Source of the DNA: Solirubrobacterales bacterium
GTDB lineage: Bacteria > Actinomycetota > Thermoleophilia > Solirubrobacterales > Solirubrobacteraceae
Direction of reading: 5' to 3'
NCBI GenBank assembly: GCA_027315115.1
Contig: DAHUYQ010000039.1
Coordinates: 51,377 to 115,376, forward strand
Length of the DNA stretch: 64,000 bases
In this document: one piece after another, positions 13,826-22,543 of the stretch
How the letters are laid out: every line of letters starts with the position of its first letter
Position numbering within the stretch: position 1 is the stretch's first letter
Notes under the pieces: model-generated
Seen by the model: the letters and a program-made list of their open reading frames with translations, nothing else
Database searches by the model: none
Told to the model about the DNA's origin: nothing
Program-made: the position numbers and the translations under genes

Positions 13826-16096
13826 TCAGTCCCCCACCCCGACCGGCGGGGGCTTGGCCGGTTGGTGGTCCTGCTCCCGGCTCATCTTCGAGGGCCACCA
13901 GTTCCAGCGGCCGAGCAGCGCGACGGTCGCGGGGACCAGCAGGGTTCGCACTATGAATGTGTCCATCAGGATGCCGATCGCGAGGCCGGCGCCGACCGCG
14001 CGGACCTGGCTGCCGGAGGCGCTGGACCCGGCGGCGAGGGCGAGCACGCCGAAGGTGCCGGCGAGCACCACGCCGGCGGATGTGACGGTCGTGCCGGTGC
14101 GGCCGACGGCGCGGATCACCGCGTCCCTCAGCGGCCTGCTCCTGGCCTCCTCCCTGATGCGGGTCATCACGAGGATGTTGTAGTCCTCTCCCAGCGCGAG
14201 CAGGAAGATGAACATCAGGAACGGGAGGATGAAGGTCAGTCCCGGTTCGCCGCCTATGTCCACGAAGATCAGCGTCGCCACGCCCAGCGCCGCCAGGTAG
14301 GAGAAGGCGACGCTCACGATCAGGTACAGGGGCGCGATCGCGCTTCGCAGCACCAGCGCGAGCAGCAGCCCGATCGCCACGATCGCGACGGGGATGATGT
14401 TGACGATGTCTTTGTTGGAGGTCTCGCTGACGTCGTAGAGGGCGGCAGCCTCGCCCGCCACGCCGGACTCCCGCGCGCCCGATCGGCGGGCGGCGTGAGT
14501 GACGACTTCCCTGATCTTCGGCGTGGCGCTCATCGCGGCGGTGCTCTGCTGCCCACCGGCCTTCAGCGCCGCCTCGAACTGGATCGTGTGGCCGCCGCCG
14601 CCCACGAACGCCGCGCTGGCCCGGTAGGCGTTGTATTCGCCGACCGGCACGCTCACATCCGACGGACGCACGAGCGGCAGCCGCCGCGGTTCGCCGAGCA
14701 GCGCGTGCAGGCGCTGATAGTCGGCGGGCGCGAGCCGCGTGCCGTTGGGGGCGAGCGGGCCAAGCAGCGACTTGAACTGGCCGGAGGCCATCAGCGCGGA
14801 CTGCGCCGCGGCCACCTGCCGCGGGTCGGTGAAGACCGACCTCGGGTAGCGGAAGACCAGGTTGGCGGGGTTGGAGCTCGACTCCGGGAAGTGCTTTGCG
14901 ACCAGCGCGTTGCCCTGCGCCGCCTGCGTGCCCTTGGGTGCCCCGGCGGCGCCGCCGAAGCCGCTGGAGTGATAGCCGAGCGCCGCGACCGCCAACGCGG
15001 CGAACACCAGCATGCCGCTGACGAGTGTGAGCACAGGTCGCGCGACCAGGCTCGCCGCGACCCTGCCCCACGCCCCCTCCTTGATCTCGCCGGCCTGCAC
15101 GCGCGTGGGCCAGAAGGCCGCTTTGCCGAAGATCGCAAGCAGCGCCGGCAGCAGCGTCAGGCCGGAGAGCAGGATCACCGCGACGCCGATCGCGAGCGGC
15201 ACGCCGAGGTAGCGGTAGATGCCGAAGCTCGCGAGCAGCAGCGTCAGCAGCGCGATGATCACCGTTCCCGCGGAGGCGGTGATCGACTCGCCGACGCGCA
15301 CCAGCGCGCGCTGCACAGCGGCCTTGCCGTCGAGGCCGCGCCGCAGCTCCTCTCTGGTGCGAAAGACCAGGAACAGGCCGTAGTCGGTGCCGGCGCCGAG
15401 AAGCAGGATGATCAGCAGCAGCTCGGTGATCTCCGAGATCTTCAGACCGTGCGCGCCGAGCTCGCCGATCACCCGCATCGAGACCAGCAGCGAGATGCCG
15501 GCCGGGATCAGCGTGATCAGCGGCGCCAGCAGGGAGCGGAAGATCAGCAGCAGCAGGACGATGATGAACAGGAACGTGTAGGCCTGCGTCTTGTTGCCCG
15601 TGCGCTGCGAGCTCTTCTGGTTGGCGACGTTGGTGGCGACCTGGCCGGCGAGCCGCAGCGTCATCCCGCTCGGCGCATGGGCTTCGGCGAGCGCGCCTTC
15701 GAGGTCCTCGATCAGCTTCTTCTGGCCGCTGATGTCGGCCTGGTTGAGCGCGGCGCGCACCTGCAGCGAAACCGCCTGCCCGTCGGCGGAGACGCCGAGC
15801 TCCCGGACCGACTCGACCTTGGGGACCTTGCGCACGGCGGCGGCCAAGCGCGCCAGCGCCGCCTGGTCGGCGGCGTCGATCGTGCCGCTGCCGCGTGCCG
15901 CGACGATGCTCACCTGGCTGTTTTTGGCGATCGACCCCAGGACAGGCGCAGCCAGGGTCGCCGCGCGCTGGCTGGGAGCGCTGGAGGACAGGAACTGGCT
16001 GTTGTTGTTGTTGATCTCGCTGCTGAGGCTCGGCAAGCCGGCGGTCAGCACCACGGCCGCGATCCAGATCGCGACGACGAGGTAGCGGAAGCGCAC
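13826..16096 (-). CDS. MMPL/RND-family membrane transporter
   Basis: A 756-residue protein with the duplicated MMPL layout: an N-terminal membrane helix, a large extracytoplasmic loop (about 25-165), a block of six helices containing GAGTDYGLFLVFRTREE near 240-255, a second loop, and a second helix block with ALGEDYNILVMTRIREEA near 640-655. Such proton-driven pumps export lipids or drugs. The GTG at 16096 leaves a very short cytoplasmic start. The in-frame upstream codons read like the usual family N-terminus (LGRLVVRFRYL), so translation may begin further upstream at a non-standard codon. It is divergent from the peroxidase gene. Confidence 0.92.
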   Translation of the reverse strand: MRFRYLVVAIWIAAVVLTAGLPSLSSEINNNNSQFLSSSAPSQRAATLAAPVLGSIAKNSQVSIVAARGSGTIDAADQAALARLAAAVRKVPKVESVRELGVSADGQAVSLQVRAALNQADISGQKKLIEDLEGALAEAHAPSGMTLRLAGQVATNVANQKSSQRTGNKTQAYTFLFIIVLLLLIFRSLLAPLITLIPAGISLLVSMRVIGELGAHGLKISEITELLLIILLLGAGTDYGLFLVFRTREELRRGLDGKAAVQRALVRVGESITASAGTVIIALLTLLLASFGIYRYLGVPLAIGVAVILLSGLTLLPALLAIFGKAAFWPTRVQAGEIKEGAWGRVAASLVARPVLTLVSGMLVFAALAVAALGYHSSGFGGAAGAPKGTQAAQGNALVAKHFPESSSNPANLVFRYPRSVFTDPRQVAAAQSALMASGQFKSLLGPLAPNGTRLAPADYQRLHALLGEPRRLPLVRPSDVSVPVGEYNAYRASAAFVGGGGHTIQFEAALKAGGQQSTAAMSATPKIREVVTHAARRSGARESGVAGEAAALYDVSETSNKDIVNIIPVAIVAIGLLLALVLRSAIAPLYLIVSVAFSYLAALGVATLIFVDIGGEPGLTFILPFLMFIFLLALGEDYNILVMTRIREEARSRPLRDAVIRAVGRTGTTVTSAGVVLAGTFGVLALAAGSSASGSQVRAVGAGLAIGILMDTFIVRTLLVPATVALLGRWNWWPSKMSREQDHQPAKPPPVGVGD

Positions 16097-16201
16097 GACG
16101 AGACGCCCGAGGACTGAGAAGAGCCGGTCGATGCCGGCCCTTATAGCAGCCGGTGACGCCGTGACGACGAGCCGGCTTGATCTAGGTAATCATCCCCGTT
16201 C

Positions 16202-16945
16202 ATGAACTCCTCCGCCGCCGCAAACCCGATCAACGTCTTCCCGTCCGACCTCCGACTGACGGCCCTCGACGGCAGCCCGCTTGCGGTGCAGCCGCTGCTC
16301 GACCAGGCGGTCCTGGTCGTCAACGTCGCCTCCAGATGCGGTCTCACTCCGCAGTACGAGGGCCTGGAGCGCCTGCAGGAGCGCTACCGCGACCAGGGGT
16401 TCACGGTGCTCGGCGCCCCCTGCAACCAGTTCGCCGGCCAGGAGCCTGGCAGCGCCGACGAGATCGCGGAGTTCTGCTCCACCACCTACGGCACCAGCTT
16501 CCCGATGACGCAGAAGCTCGACGTCAACGGCGCACAGCGCCATCCGCTCTATCGATCTCTTTGTCAGATCGCCGACGCCGGCGGCGTCGCCGGCGAGATC
16601 GAGTGGAACTTCGAGAAGTTCGTGATCGCTCCGGGCGGCCAGCCCGTTGGCCGCTTCAGGCCGGGCGTGCAGCCGGAGTCCGAGGAGATCGTCGCCGCGA
16701 TCGAGAGCGCGATCGCAGCCGTCGCGCCGAGCACCTGGGAGAAGACGACCGCCGGGCAGGTCTGTGTCGGCGATCGCGTGCGCACGCAGCCGGAGGTCGA
16801 GCTCACCGTGACGCGCATCGACCCGGCGTTCTTCGGCAACCCGCAGATGCTCGCGCTGGTCGAGGACTCCGCGGCGCGCTGGCTGAAGGTGCCGGCGATG
16901 GCCGACGCGGAGCTCGAGGTGCTGCGGCCGGGCGGCGCCGCCTAG
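16202..16945 (+). CDS. Glutathione/thioredoxin-type peroxidase with C-terminal extension
   Basis: Residues 10-170 form a GPx domain: catalytic Cys46 in VNVASRCGLTPQY, Gln80 in PCNQFAGQEPG, and Trp135-Asn136 in WNFEKF. Cys92 sits where a resolving cysteine is found in thioredoxin-dependent bacterial enzymes. The usual length is about 160; here about 65 more residues (about 183-247, GQVCVGDRVRTQPEVELTVT onward) form an extra small domain I cannot assign. The gene is convergent with the LPG-synthase-like gene and overlaps its end by 4 bases. It reduces hydroperoxides. Confidence 0.92.
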   Translation: MNSSAAANPINVFPSDLRLTALDGSPLAVQPLLDQAVLVVNVASRCGLTPQYEGLERLQERYRDQGFTVLGAPCNQFAGQEPGSADEIAEFCSTTYGTSFPMTQKLDVNGAQRHPLYRSLCQIADAGGVAGEIEWNFEKFVIAPGGQPVGRFRPGVQPESEEIVAAIESAIAAVAPSTWEKTTAGQVCVGDRVRTQPEVELTVTRIDPAFFGNPQMLALVEDSAARWLKVPAMADAELEVLRPGGAA

Positions 16946-17940
16946 CCTCGCGGAGAGACCTTGCGCCGCCGCAGCTCCTCCGCGAAGGAGAGCAGCGGCT
17001 GCATCTGTTTGTGGGCGATCAGAGCGGGCGTGGCTGCCAGCAGGAAGTTGAAGGCGCGGTAGGCGACGACGGCGGCCAGCGCCGGCGCCAGCGGCGCGCC
17101 CAGCCAGTGCAGCGAGTAGGTCATCAGCGCCTCGGTGATCCCCGCTCCGCCGAGCGGCAGCGAGCGGCGCGTGGCGATGTAGCCGGTCGCGTAGGCGATG
17201 ATCACCCTGCCCGCGGAGAGGTTCAGCCCGAACGCCTGCAGCCCGCCGTAGAAAGCGGCGATGTCGGCCGCCCAGTAGAGCGTCGTGCCAAGCCAGGCGC
17301 CGGCGTATTTGCGCGGATGGGCGATCAGCGTCCGCAGCACCCCGACGCCCTCCAGCGGGCTTGCCAGCCACTCGCGGCGGCTGCCGGCCAGAGCCGCGAT
17401 GCGCCGGATGCGCCTCGGCGCGCTCGCCCACAGGGCGAAGCCGAAGCCGAGCGGCACGCCGATCGCCCACGGCCACAGCAACGAGGCGGGCAGACGCTCG
17501 CCGGTCGCGAGCAGGTAGATAGCGGTCGCGCAGGCGCAGGGCGCGAGCACCGCCCACTCCAGCGCCCCCAGCCCGAGCACGCGCACCCGCGCGCTGTGCT
17601 CGTCCTCGTGCAGAGCGTGCAGCGCCCGCTTGTCGATCCCGAAGCCGCCGCCGATCGCGAACGGGCCGAACCCTGCCACCACCACCCGCGCCACCAGCGG
17701 GAGGGAGAGTGGCGCATGGCCGTGCACGCACGCGATCGACCTGTAGGCGATCACGTAGGCGGGGTAGGCGATCAGCTCCGCGCAGGCGATCAGCACGATC
17801 CAGCCGGCGTCGACGTCGTACAAGGCGCGGCCGACCGCGTCGCCGTGGGTGGCCTGCGCTATCACGAGCACCGCAATCGCCGCTATCGCGGTGGCCAGCG
17901 CGGAGGCGAAGAACGGCCGCATGCGTGGTGGACCCTGCAC
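16942..17940 (-). CDS. LPG-synthase-like (UPF0104) integral membrane protein
   Basis: About 332 residues with roughly eight hydrophobic segments and the family's conserved region around RVVVAGFGPFAIGGGFGIDKRAL and SLPLGGAGITEALMTYSLHWLG. This matches the flippase-like membrane part of lysylphosphatidylglycerol synthases, without the aminoacyltransferase domain. The substrate is unknown. GTG at 17940 or ATG at 17922 could start it. Two further members of the same family occur at 26-27 kb and 62-63 kb. Confidence 0.88.
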   Translation of the reverse strand: MQGPPRMRPFFASALATAIAAIAVLVIAQATHGDAVGRALYDVDAGWIVLIACAELIAYPAYVIAYRSIACVHGHAPLSLPLVARVVVAGFGPFAIGGGFGIDKRALHALHEDEHSARVRVLGLGALEWAVLAPCACATAIYLLATGERLPASLLWPWAIGVPLGFGFALWASAPRRIRRIAALAGSRREWLASPLEGVGVLRTLIAHPRKYAGAWLGTTLYWAADIAAFYGGLQAFGLNLSAGRVIIAYATGYIATRRSLPLGGAGITEALMTYSLHWLGAPLAPALAAVVAYRAFNFLLAATPALIAHKQMQPLLSFAEELRRRKVSPRG

Positions 17941-18072
17941 AACACGACGATAGCCGCGCCCGCCCTCTCGGGACGCCGGCAGCCGGCCCGGCCGGCGTGC
18001 CCGGCCGGGGGCACGGAGCGTCCGGCGAGTGGCATGGCCGGCGTGCCCCGCGCGCCCGGTCGGCGCGCCCGG

Positions 18073-19500
18073 TCAGCCGGAGGACTGCACGGCGAGGCTC
18101 GCGGCCTGTTTGCGTCCCCGCGACTGCGCTGGCATCAGCATCGCGACCACGAAGCCGCCCAGCGCGACAGCGGCCAGCACCGCCGTCGCCGCCACATAGG
18201 CGCCGTTTCCAGAGGAGGCCACCTGGATGAGGATCGTGCCGGCGATCGCGGTCCCCAGCGAGGATCCGAGGTTCGAGACGCTGCGCGAGAGGCCGGATAT
18301 CTCTCCCTGCTTCTCCTCCGGGAAGCTCGACTGCACCACGTTGACCGACGGCGTCAGCATCGCGCCGACGCCGAGCCCGATCAGCACCAGCCCCGGCTCG
18401 AAGGCCAGCACGCTGGAGGAGAGCCCCACCAGCCCCAGCAGCAGCCCCACCCCCGCCAGGGTGGCCAGGAAGCCCGCCCGAATCAGGGTGCGCTGTTCGT
18501 GTCGCCTGGCAAGGCGTTCGGCGCCGAGTGAGGAGACCAGGATCCCGGCGGTGGCGCCGGTGAAGATCAGCCCCGTGTGGATCGCGCTGTAGTCGCGCAC
18601 GACCTGCAGGAACACCGAGACCACGAAAGCGAGGCCCATCAGCAGCAGCCACTGCAGGTTCTGGGTGACCAGCGCGAGATTCGCCCGGTGGCTGGCGAAC
18701 AGGCTCATGGAGAGCAGCGGCTCCCTGCCGGTCCGTTCGAAGCGGCGCACGTGCCAGAAGAACAGCGCCAGCAGCCCGGCGCCCGCCGCGATGAACGCGA
18801 TCGTAAGCGCGGTGTTGGTGCCGGCCTGCAGGATGCCTACGACCAGCGCCAGCATGCCGCTGGCCGAGAGCACCGAGCCGCGCACGTCGAAGCGCCGACT
18901 GCGGTCGGCGGGCCGCGGGTCGCGCAGGCGCAGGCTGAGGATCACGATCGCCGCCACGATCAGCGCCTGCAGCAGGAAGGATGCGCGCCAGGAGATCCCC
19001 GTCGTGATCAGACCGCCGATCAGCGGGCCGGCCGCGGCGCCGATCCCACCCATCCCGCTGATTACGCCGAAGGCGTGGGCGCGGGAGGTCATGTCGTCGT
19101 AGTACATGGTCGCCAGGATGTAGATCGGCGGGATCATCAGCGCAGAGCCGATGCCCTCGAAGGCCGAGTAGCCGAGGATCAGCACGCCGAGACCCGGCGC
19201 TAGCGCCGCGATCACGGCGCCCGTCCCGTAGACGCCGAGGCCAGCGACCAGACAGCTCTTGCGGCCGAAGATGTCGGTCAGCTTGCTGCCGGGGATCATC
19301 AGCGCCGCCATGCACAGCAGGAACAGCGTGATCGCGGTCTGCACGCCGTGCACGGTGGTGCCGAGATCCTTGGCGATGCTGTTGATCGCCACGTTCATGT
19401 TCGAGCCGGCGAAGCTGGCGACGAACTGGGTCAACGCGAGCGGCAGCAGCAGCCTCCGCGAGGGAGATGCCGCACGAGGCTGGGCGGAGGCGGCAGCCAC
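18073..19500 (-). CDS. MFS drug/solute exporter (DHA2-like)
   Basis: A 475-residue major facilitator. It has a short Ala/Arg-rich N-terminus, 12-14 hydrophobic segments, the motif A region GSKLTDIFGRKSCLVAGLG after helix 2, and a motif C-like GMGGIGAAAGPLIGGLI near helix 5. It starts with GTG 4 bases after the stop of the GH15 gene, so the two are co-transcribed. The substrate cannot be read from sequence; linkage to a glycoside hydrolase may be incidental. Confidence 0.9.
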   Translation of the reverse strand: MAAASAQPRAASPSRRLLLPLALTQFVASFAGSNMNVAINSIAKDLGTTVHGVQTAITLFLLCMAALMIPGSKLTDIFGRKSCLVAGLGVYGTGAVIAALAPGLGVLILGYSAFEGIGSALMIPPIYILATMYYDDMTSRAHAFGVISGMGGIGAAAGPLIGGLITTGISWRASFLLQALIVAAIVILSLRLRDPRPADRSRRFDVRGSVLSASGMLALVVGILQAGTNTALTIAFIAAGAGLLALFFWHVRRFERTGREPLLSMSLFASHRANLALVTQNLQWLLLMGLAFVVSVFLQVVRDYSAIHTGLIFTGATAGILVSSLGAERLARRHEQRTLIRAGFLATLAGVGLLLGLVGLSSSVLAFEPGLVLIGLGVGAMLTPSVNVVQSSFPEEKQGEISGLSRSVSNLGSSLGTAIAGTILIQVASSGNGAYVAATAVLAAVALGGFVVAMLMPAQSRGRKQAASLAVQSSG

Positions 19501-19504
19501 CGCT

Positions 19505-21289
19505 TCAGGCGGCCACCGCGCTCGTGGAGGCGGCCGCCTTGGAGAGGGTGCGCGCGGCGCTGATCAGAGCCAGGTGGCTGAACGCCTGCGGGAAGTTGCC
19601 GACCTGCCGTTGCCGGGCCACGTCATACTCCTCGGCCAGCAGGCCGAGGTCGTTGGAGAGGCCGACGAGGCGATCGAAGAGCACCTCGGCCTCCTGAGCC
19701 CTGCCGTTGGCCGCAAGCGCGCTGACCAGCCAGAAGGAGCAGGCCAGGAACTGGCCCTCGTCGCCGGGCAGCCCGTCGTCGCTCTTGGCGGTCGAGTAGC
19801 GCGAGACGAACCCGTCGCGGCCGAGCTCGGCCATGATCGCGTCGATCGTGCCGCTTACCCGCGCATCGTCACAGGGCAGGAAGCCGACCAGCGGGATGTT
19901 CAGCACGCTGGCGTCTAGCTCCTGCGAGCCGTAGTACTGGGTGAAGGTGCGCCGCTGAGGGTCATAGCCGCGCTCGCAGACCTCGGCGTGGATCTCCTCC
20001 CGCGCCTGCTTCCAGCGCTCCAGCGGCCCCTCCAGCGAGAACCTCTCTGCGAGCTTTATCGCGCGGTCGAAGACCACCCACCCCATCACCTTCGAGTAGG
20101 TGAAGTGCCGGCGCGGCCCGCGCGTCTCCCAGATGCCGTCGTCGGGCTCGCGCCAGATCGTCTCGAAGTATTCGATCGCCGCTCTCCATCGCGGCCAGAA
20201 CCGCGGCTCCCCGCCGTCGACCTCGGTCGCCGCGAGGTAGGCGGCGCCGATCACCTCGCCGTAGACGTCGAGCTGGAACTGCTCGGATGCGGCGTTGCCG
20301 ATCCTGATCGGCTTGGACCCTTCGTAGCCCGGCAGGTCGGGCAGCTCGAACTCGGTCAGGCGCCGCTCGCCGGCCAGCCCGTACATGATCTGGATTTTCG
20401 ATGGGTCGCCGGTCCCGGCTCGCATCAGGAAGTCGCGGAAGGCCAGCGCCTCCTCGCCGTAGCCGCCGGCCAGCAGCGCCTCCAGCGCCAGCACCGAGTC
20501 GCGCAGCCAGCAGTAGCGGTAGTCCCAGTTGCGCACGCCGCCGATGTCCTCCGGCAGCGAGGTGGTGGGCGCCGCGACCACCGCGCCGGTCTGCTGTGAG
20601 GTAAGCGCCTTGAGCACCCGCAGCGAGAGCATCACCTCCTGCCGGTGGGCGCCCTCGTAGGCGCAGCGTTCGGACCACGCCTGCCACCAGGCGGCGGTGC
20701 GCGCCAGCGCGGAGTCAGCGTCCTCGACCGGCGGGGTGCGCTCGTATGAGAGGTGCCAGCAGAGCGTGAAGTGCTCACGCGCTCCGGCGGGCACCTTGAA
20801 GTCGGCGCTGATCGTGCCGTTGCGCATCTGCAGCGGCACGTTGGTGCTCAGGCGGAAGGCGTCCGGTCCGGCGACCACGAAGGCGCCGTCGGGGGCGTGC
20901 TCGACCCACGGCACGATCGAGGCGTAGTCAGGGCGGAGCATGAGGTCCATGTGCATCGGCACCTCGCCCGCAAGGCCTTCCACGATTCGCATCAGGCGTG
21001 GCGGGCCCTCGATTCGCACCGGCATGAAGTCGATCATGCGCACCGAGCCCGCGGAGGTCTCGATCTCGTTCTCCAGGATCAGGGTGGACTCCCTGTAGCG
21101 ACGTTCGCCGGAGCGAACCTCGGCGTGTGGCGCGATGCGCCACGTGCCGTGGCGCTCGTCGCCCAGCAGCGCGGCAAAGCAGGAGGGCGAGTCGAAGCGC
21201 GGCAGGCACAGCCAGTCGATCGCGCCGTCGCGTCCAACCAGCGCGGCCGACTGCATGTCGCCTATCAGGCCATAGTCCTCGATCAGCAT
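19505..21289 (-). CDS. GH15 glucoamylase/trehalase-like glycoside hydrolase
   Basis: The 594-residue protein starts MLIEDYGLIGDMQSAALVGR, the N-terminal domain typical of bacterial GH15 proteins. The (alpha/alpha)6 catalytic part has NWDYRYCWLRDSVLALEALL near 250-270 and KVMGWVVFDRAIKLAERF near 395-412. There is no signal peptide, so it acts in the cytoplasm on alpha-glucosides, trehalose or maltodextrin. Length is normal for the family. It is the first gene of a pair with the MFS exporter. Confidence 0.92.
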   Translation of the reverse strand: MLIEDYGLIGDMQSAALVGRDGAIDWLCLPRFDSPSCFAALLGDERHGTWRIAPHAEVRSGERRYRESTLILENEIETSAGSVRMIDFMPVRIEGPPRLMRIVEGLAGEVPMHMDLMLRPDYASIVPWVEHAPDGAFVVAGPDAFRLSTNVPLQMRNGTISADFKVPAGAREHFTLCWHLSYERTPPVEDADSALARTAAWWQAWSERCAYEGAHRQEVMLSLRVLKALTSQQTGAVVAAPTTSLPEDIGGVRNWDYRYCWLRDSVLALEALLAGGYGEEALAFRDFLMRAGTGDPSKIQIMYGLAGERRLTEFELPDLPGYEGSKPIRIGNAASEQFQLDVYGEVIGAAYLAATEVDGGEPRFWPRWRAAIEYFETIWREPDDGIWETRGPRRHFTYSKVMGWVVFDRAIKLAERFSLEGPLERWKQAREEIHAEVCERGYDPQRRTFTQYYGSQELDASVLNIPLVGFLPCDDARVSGTIDAIMAELGRDGFVSRYSTAKSDDGLPGDEGQFLACSFWLVSALAANGRAQEAEVLFDRLVGLSNDLGLLAEEYDVARQRQVGNFPQAFSHLALISAARTLSKAAASTSAVAA

Positions 21290-21321
21290 TCTGCGCCGTC
21301 CTTTCGCGTGCCCGGCCGCGC

Positions 21322-21594
21322 TCAGCCCAGGATCCGTGCCTTCTGCTCGGCCAGCTCCTGGTCGGTGATCACGCCTTCCTGGTTCAGCTTCGCAAGCTGC
21401 TGCAGCCGCTCCATGTCCTGCGCGCTGAGGCCCTTGGACTCCGGCGCGGCGGCGGGGGGCATCGCGCCCGCGGGCGGCGCTTCCTGCGTCGCGCGGTCTT
21501 CCATCGACTGCTCCGCGTGGCGCTTTCCCATCACGTAGGCGCCGCCGCCCACGGCGGCTGCCCGCAGCATCGGTCGCCGTCTTCTGATCGGCAT
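21322..21594 (-). CDS. Small SHOCT-domain protein
   Basis: A 90-residue protein with an Arg-rich start, a short hydrophobic Ala/Gly stretch (AAAVGGGAYVMG), a Pro/Ala linker and a C-terminal SHOCT motif (LQQLAKLNQEGVITDQELAEQKARIL). SHOCT is a short oligomerisation module. ATG at 21594 has AGGTGAT just upstream. It begins 9 bases after the carboxymuconolactone-decarboxylase-like gene and is probably co-transcribed with it. Confidence 0.8.
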   Translation of the reverse strand: MPIRRRRPMLRAAAVGGGAYVMGKRHAEQSMEDRATQEAPPAGAMPPAAAPESKGLSAQDMERLQQLAKLNQEGVITDQELAEQKARILG

Positions 21595-21603
21595 CGCGAT
21601 CAC

Positions 21604-21957
21604 CTACTCCGACTCGGCGGTCTCGGGCAGCGCCAGTCCGAGGGCGAGCATGATCTCCGGCGCGGCCGCGATCAGCCTCGGCCCGCCGACCTGCGGCGCG
21701 ATCGCTCTCAGCACGCCCATGATGTCGTCGGGGCTCACGCCTTCCCCGATCGCGTTGGCGACCTGCCAGGCGTAGGAGGCCGGCGGAGCGTCGAGCGCGA
21801 TCAGCGCGGCGATCTTCACCAGCGAGAAGGCGCGCGCGTCGAGGCCGCTGTCCTCGCGCTCGATCTCACGCAGGCCGATCGAGCTCTCGAGCAGATCGAT
21901 CTCGCCGAGCGTGATCTTTTCGAGCGTGCTTTGCGTGTCTTGTGATATGGCTGTCAT
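21604..21957 (-). CDS. Carboxymuconolactone decarboxylase/AhpD-like protein lacking the CxxC pair
   Basis: A 117-residue all-helical protein with the family pattern (REDSGLDARAFSLVKIAALIALDAPPASYAWQV ... GVSPDDIMGVLRAIAPQVGGPR). The ExxCxxC catalytic cysteines of AhpD are absent, so peroxidase-linked activity is unlikely. ATG at 21957 is preceded by AAAGGTGA; the longer frame to 22029 would run into the lipoprotein gene. It is upstream of the SHOCT gene. Confidence 0.75.
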   Translation of the reverse strand: MTAISQDTQSTLEKITLGEIDLLESSIGLREIEREDSGLDARAFSLVKIAALIALDAPPASYAWQVANAIGEGVSPDDIMGVLRAIAPQVGGPRLIAAAPEIMLALGLALPETAESE

Positions 21958-22003
21958 CGCTATTTTCACCTTTCCCCGCTGCGCGCAGATGACGGCGGCG
22001 GCG

Positions 22004-22429
22004 CTATTCGCACTTGGATTTCGTTTCACTGACGAATGAGTTGACCGCCGAGCCGAGCGCGACCAGCTCCGCGGGTATCGCGGAGGCCGCGCTGCTGTTG
22101 GTGCTCGCCGCCTTCACCGAATCCGCGAGTTCTTTGGCCGAGGTCGAGATCGCTTCGGTCTGTTGCGGGAATTCGCTCTTGGCCGCTTCGACGAGCCCGG
22201 TGGCGCTGCTCTGGATCTTCTTCAGCGCCGCTTCCGCGCCCGCGACCCCTTCCTTGGAGAGGTCGAGATGCGTGAGCGAGCTCACGGCGGACTTCAGTTC
22301 GTCTGACTTGACACAGTAGGCAGGCTTGCTGGAGCCGCAGGCGCAGACCAGCAGCGCCGGGAGCGCCACGCCGGCGACCAGAGCCGCGATGCGACGCCCA
22401 AAGACTGCTCGGCCAGCGGTTGCATCCAT
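22004..22429 (-). CDS. Putative lipoprotein
   Basis: A 141-residue protein with an Arg-containing n-region, a hydrophobic core (AALVAGVALPALLV) and a lipobox-like VCAC ending at Cys31. It is followed by a mainly helical, Ser/Ala/Lys-rich domain with heptad-like spacing (KSAVSSLTHLDLSKEGVAGAEAALKKI). Cys39 and Cys140 could form a disulfide. It is presumably anchored to the outer face of the membrane. Function is unknown. Confidence 0.75.
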   Translation of the reverse strand: MDATAGRAVFGRRIAALVAGVALPALLVCACGSSKPAYCVKSDELKSAVSSLTHLDLSKEGVAGAEAALKKIQSSATGLVEAAKSEFPQQTEAISTSAKELADSVKAASTNSSAASAIPAELVALGSAVNSFVSETKSKCE

Positions 22430-22476
22430 CGCCTTCGACGGTCTCAGCCGTGACGCCGACCCGCAACGGGGCGAAC

Positions 22477-22495
22477 CCCCGAGCCGGCCTCGGGG
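22477..22495. repeat. GC-rich perfect hairpin between divergent genes
   Basis: CCCCGAG at 22477-22483 and CTCGGGG at 22489-22495 form a 7-bp stem with a 5-base loop, followed on the plus strand by CTTTCC. It lies between the lipoprotein gene and the start of the SHOCT membrane protein gene, so it may act in the leader of the latter. Confidence 0.4.
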
Positions 22496-22543
22496 CTTTC
22501 CACGGTTATCAGCGTCCCGCTCGGCGAATACGGTGCCTTCGAG

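Noticed and set aside
13862..16117. 751-residue plus-strand frame
   Set aside because: Antisense to the MMPL transporter; its Gln/Arg/Asp-rich composition is a product of reverse-complemented membrane codons.
16190..19315. 1041-residue minus-strand frame
   Set aside because: Antisense or out of frame to four genes with clear families; composition is Arg/Gly-rich without motifs.
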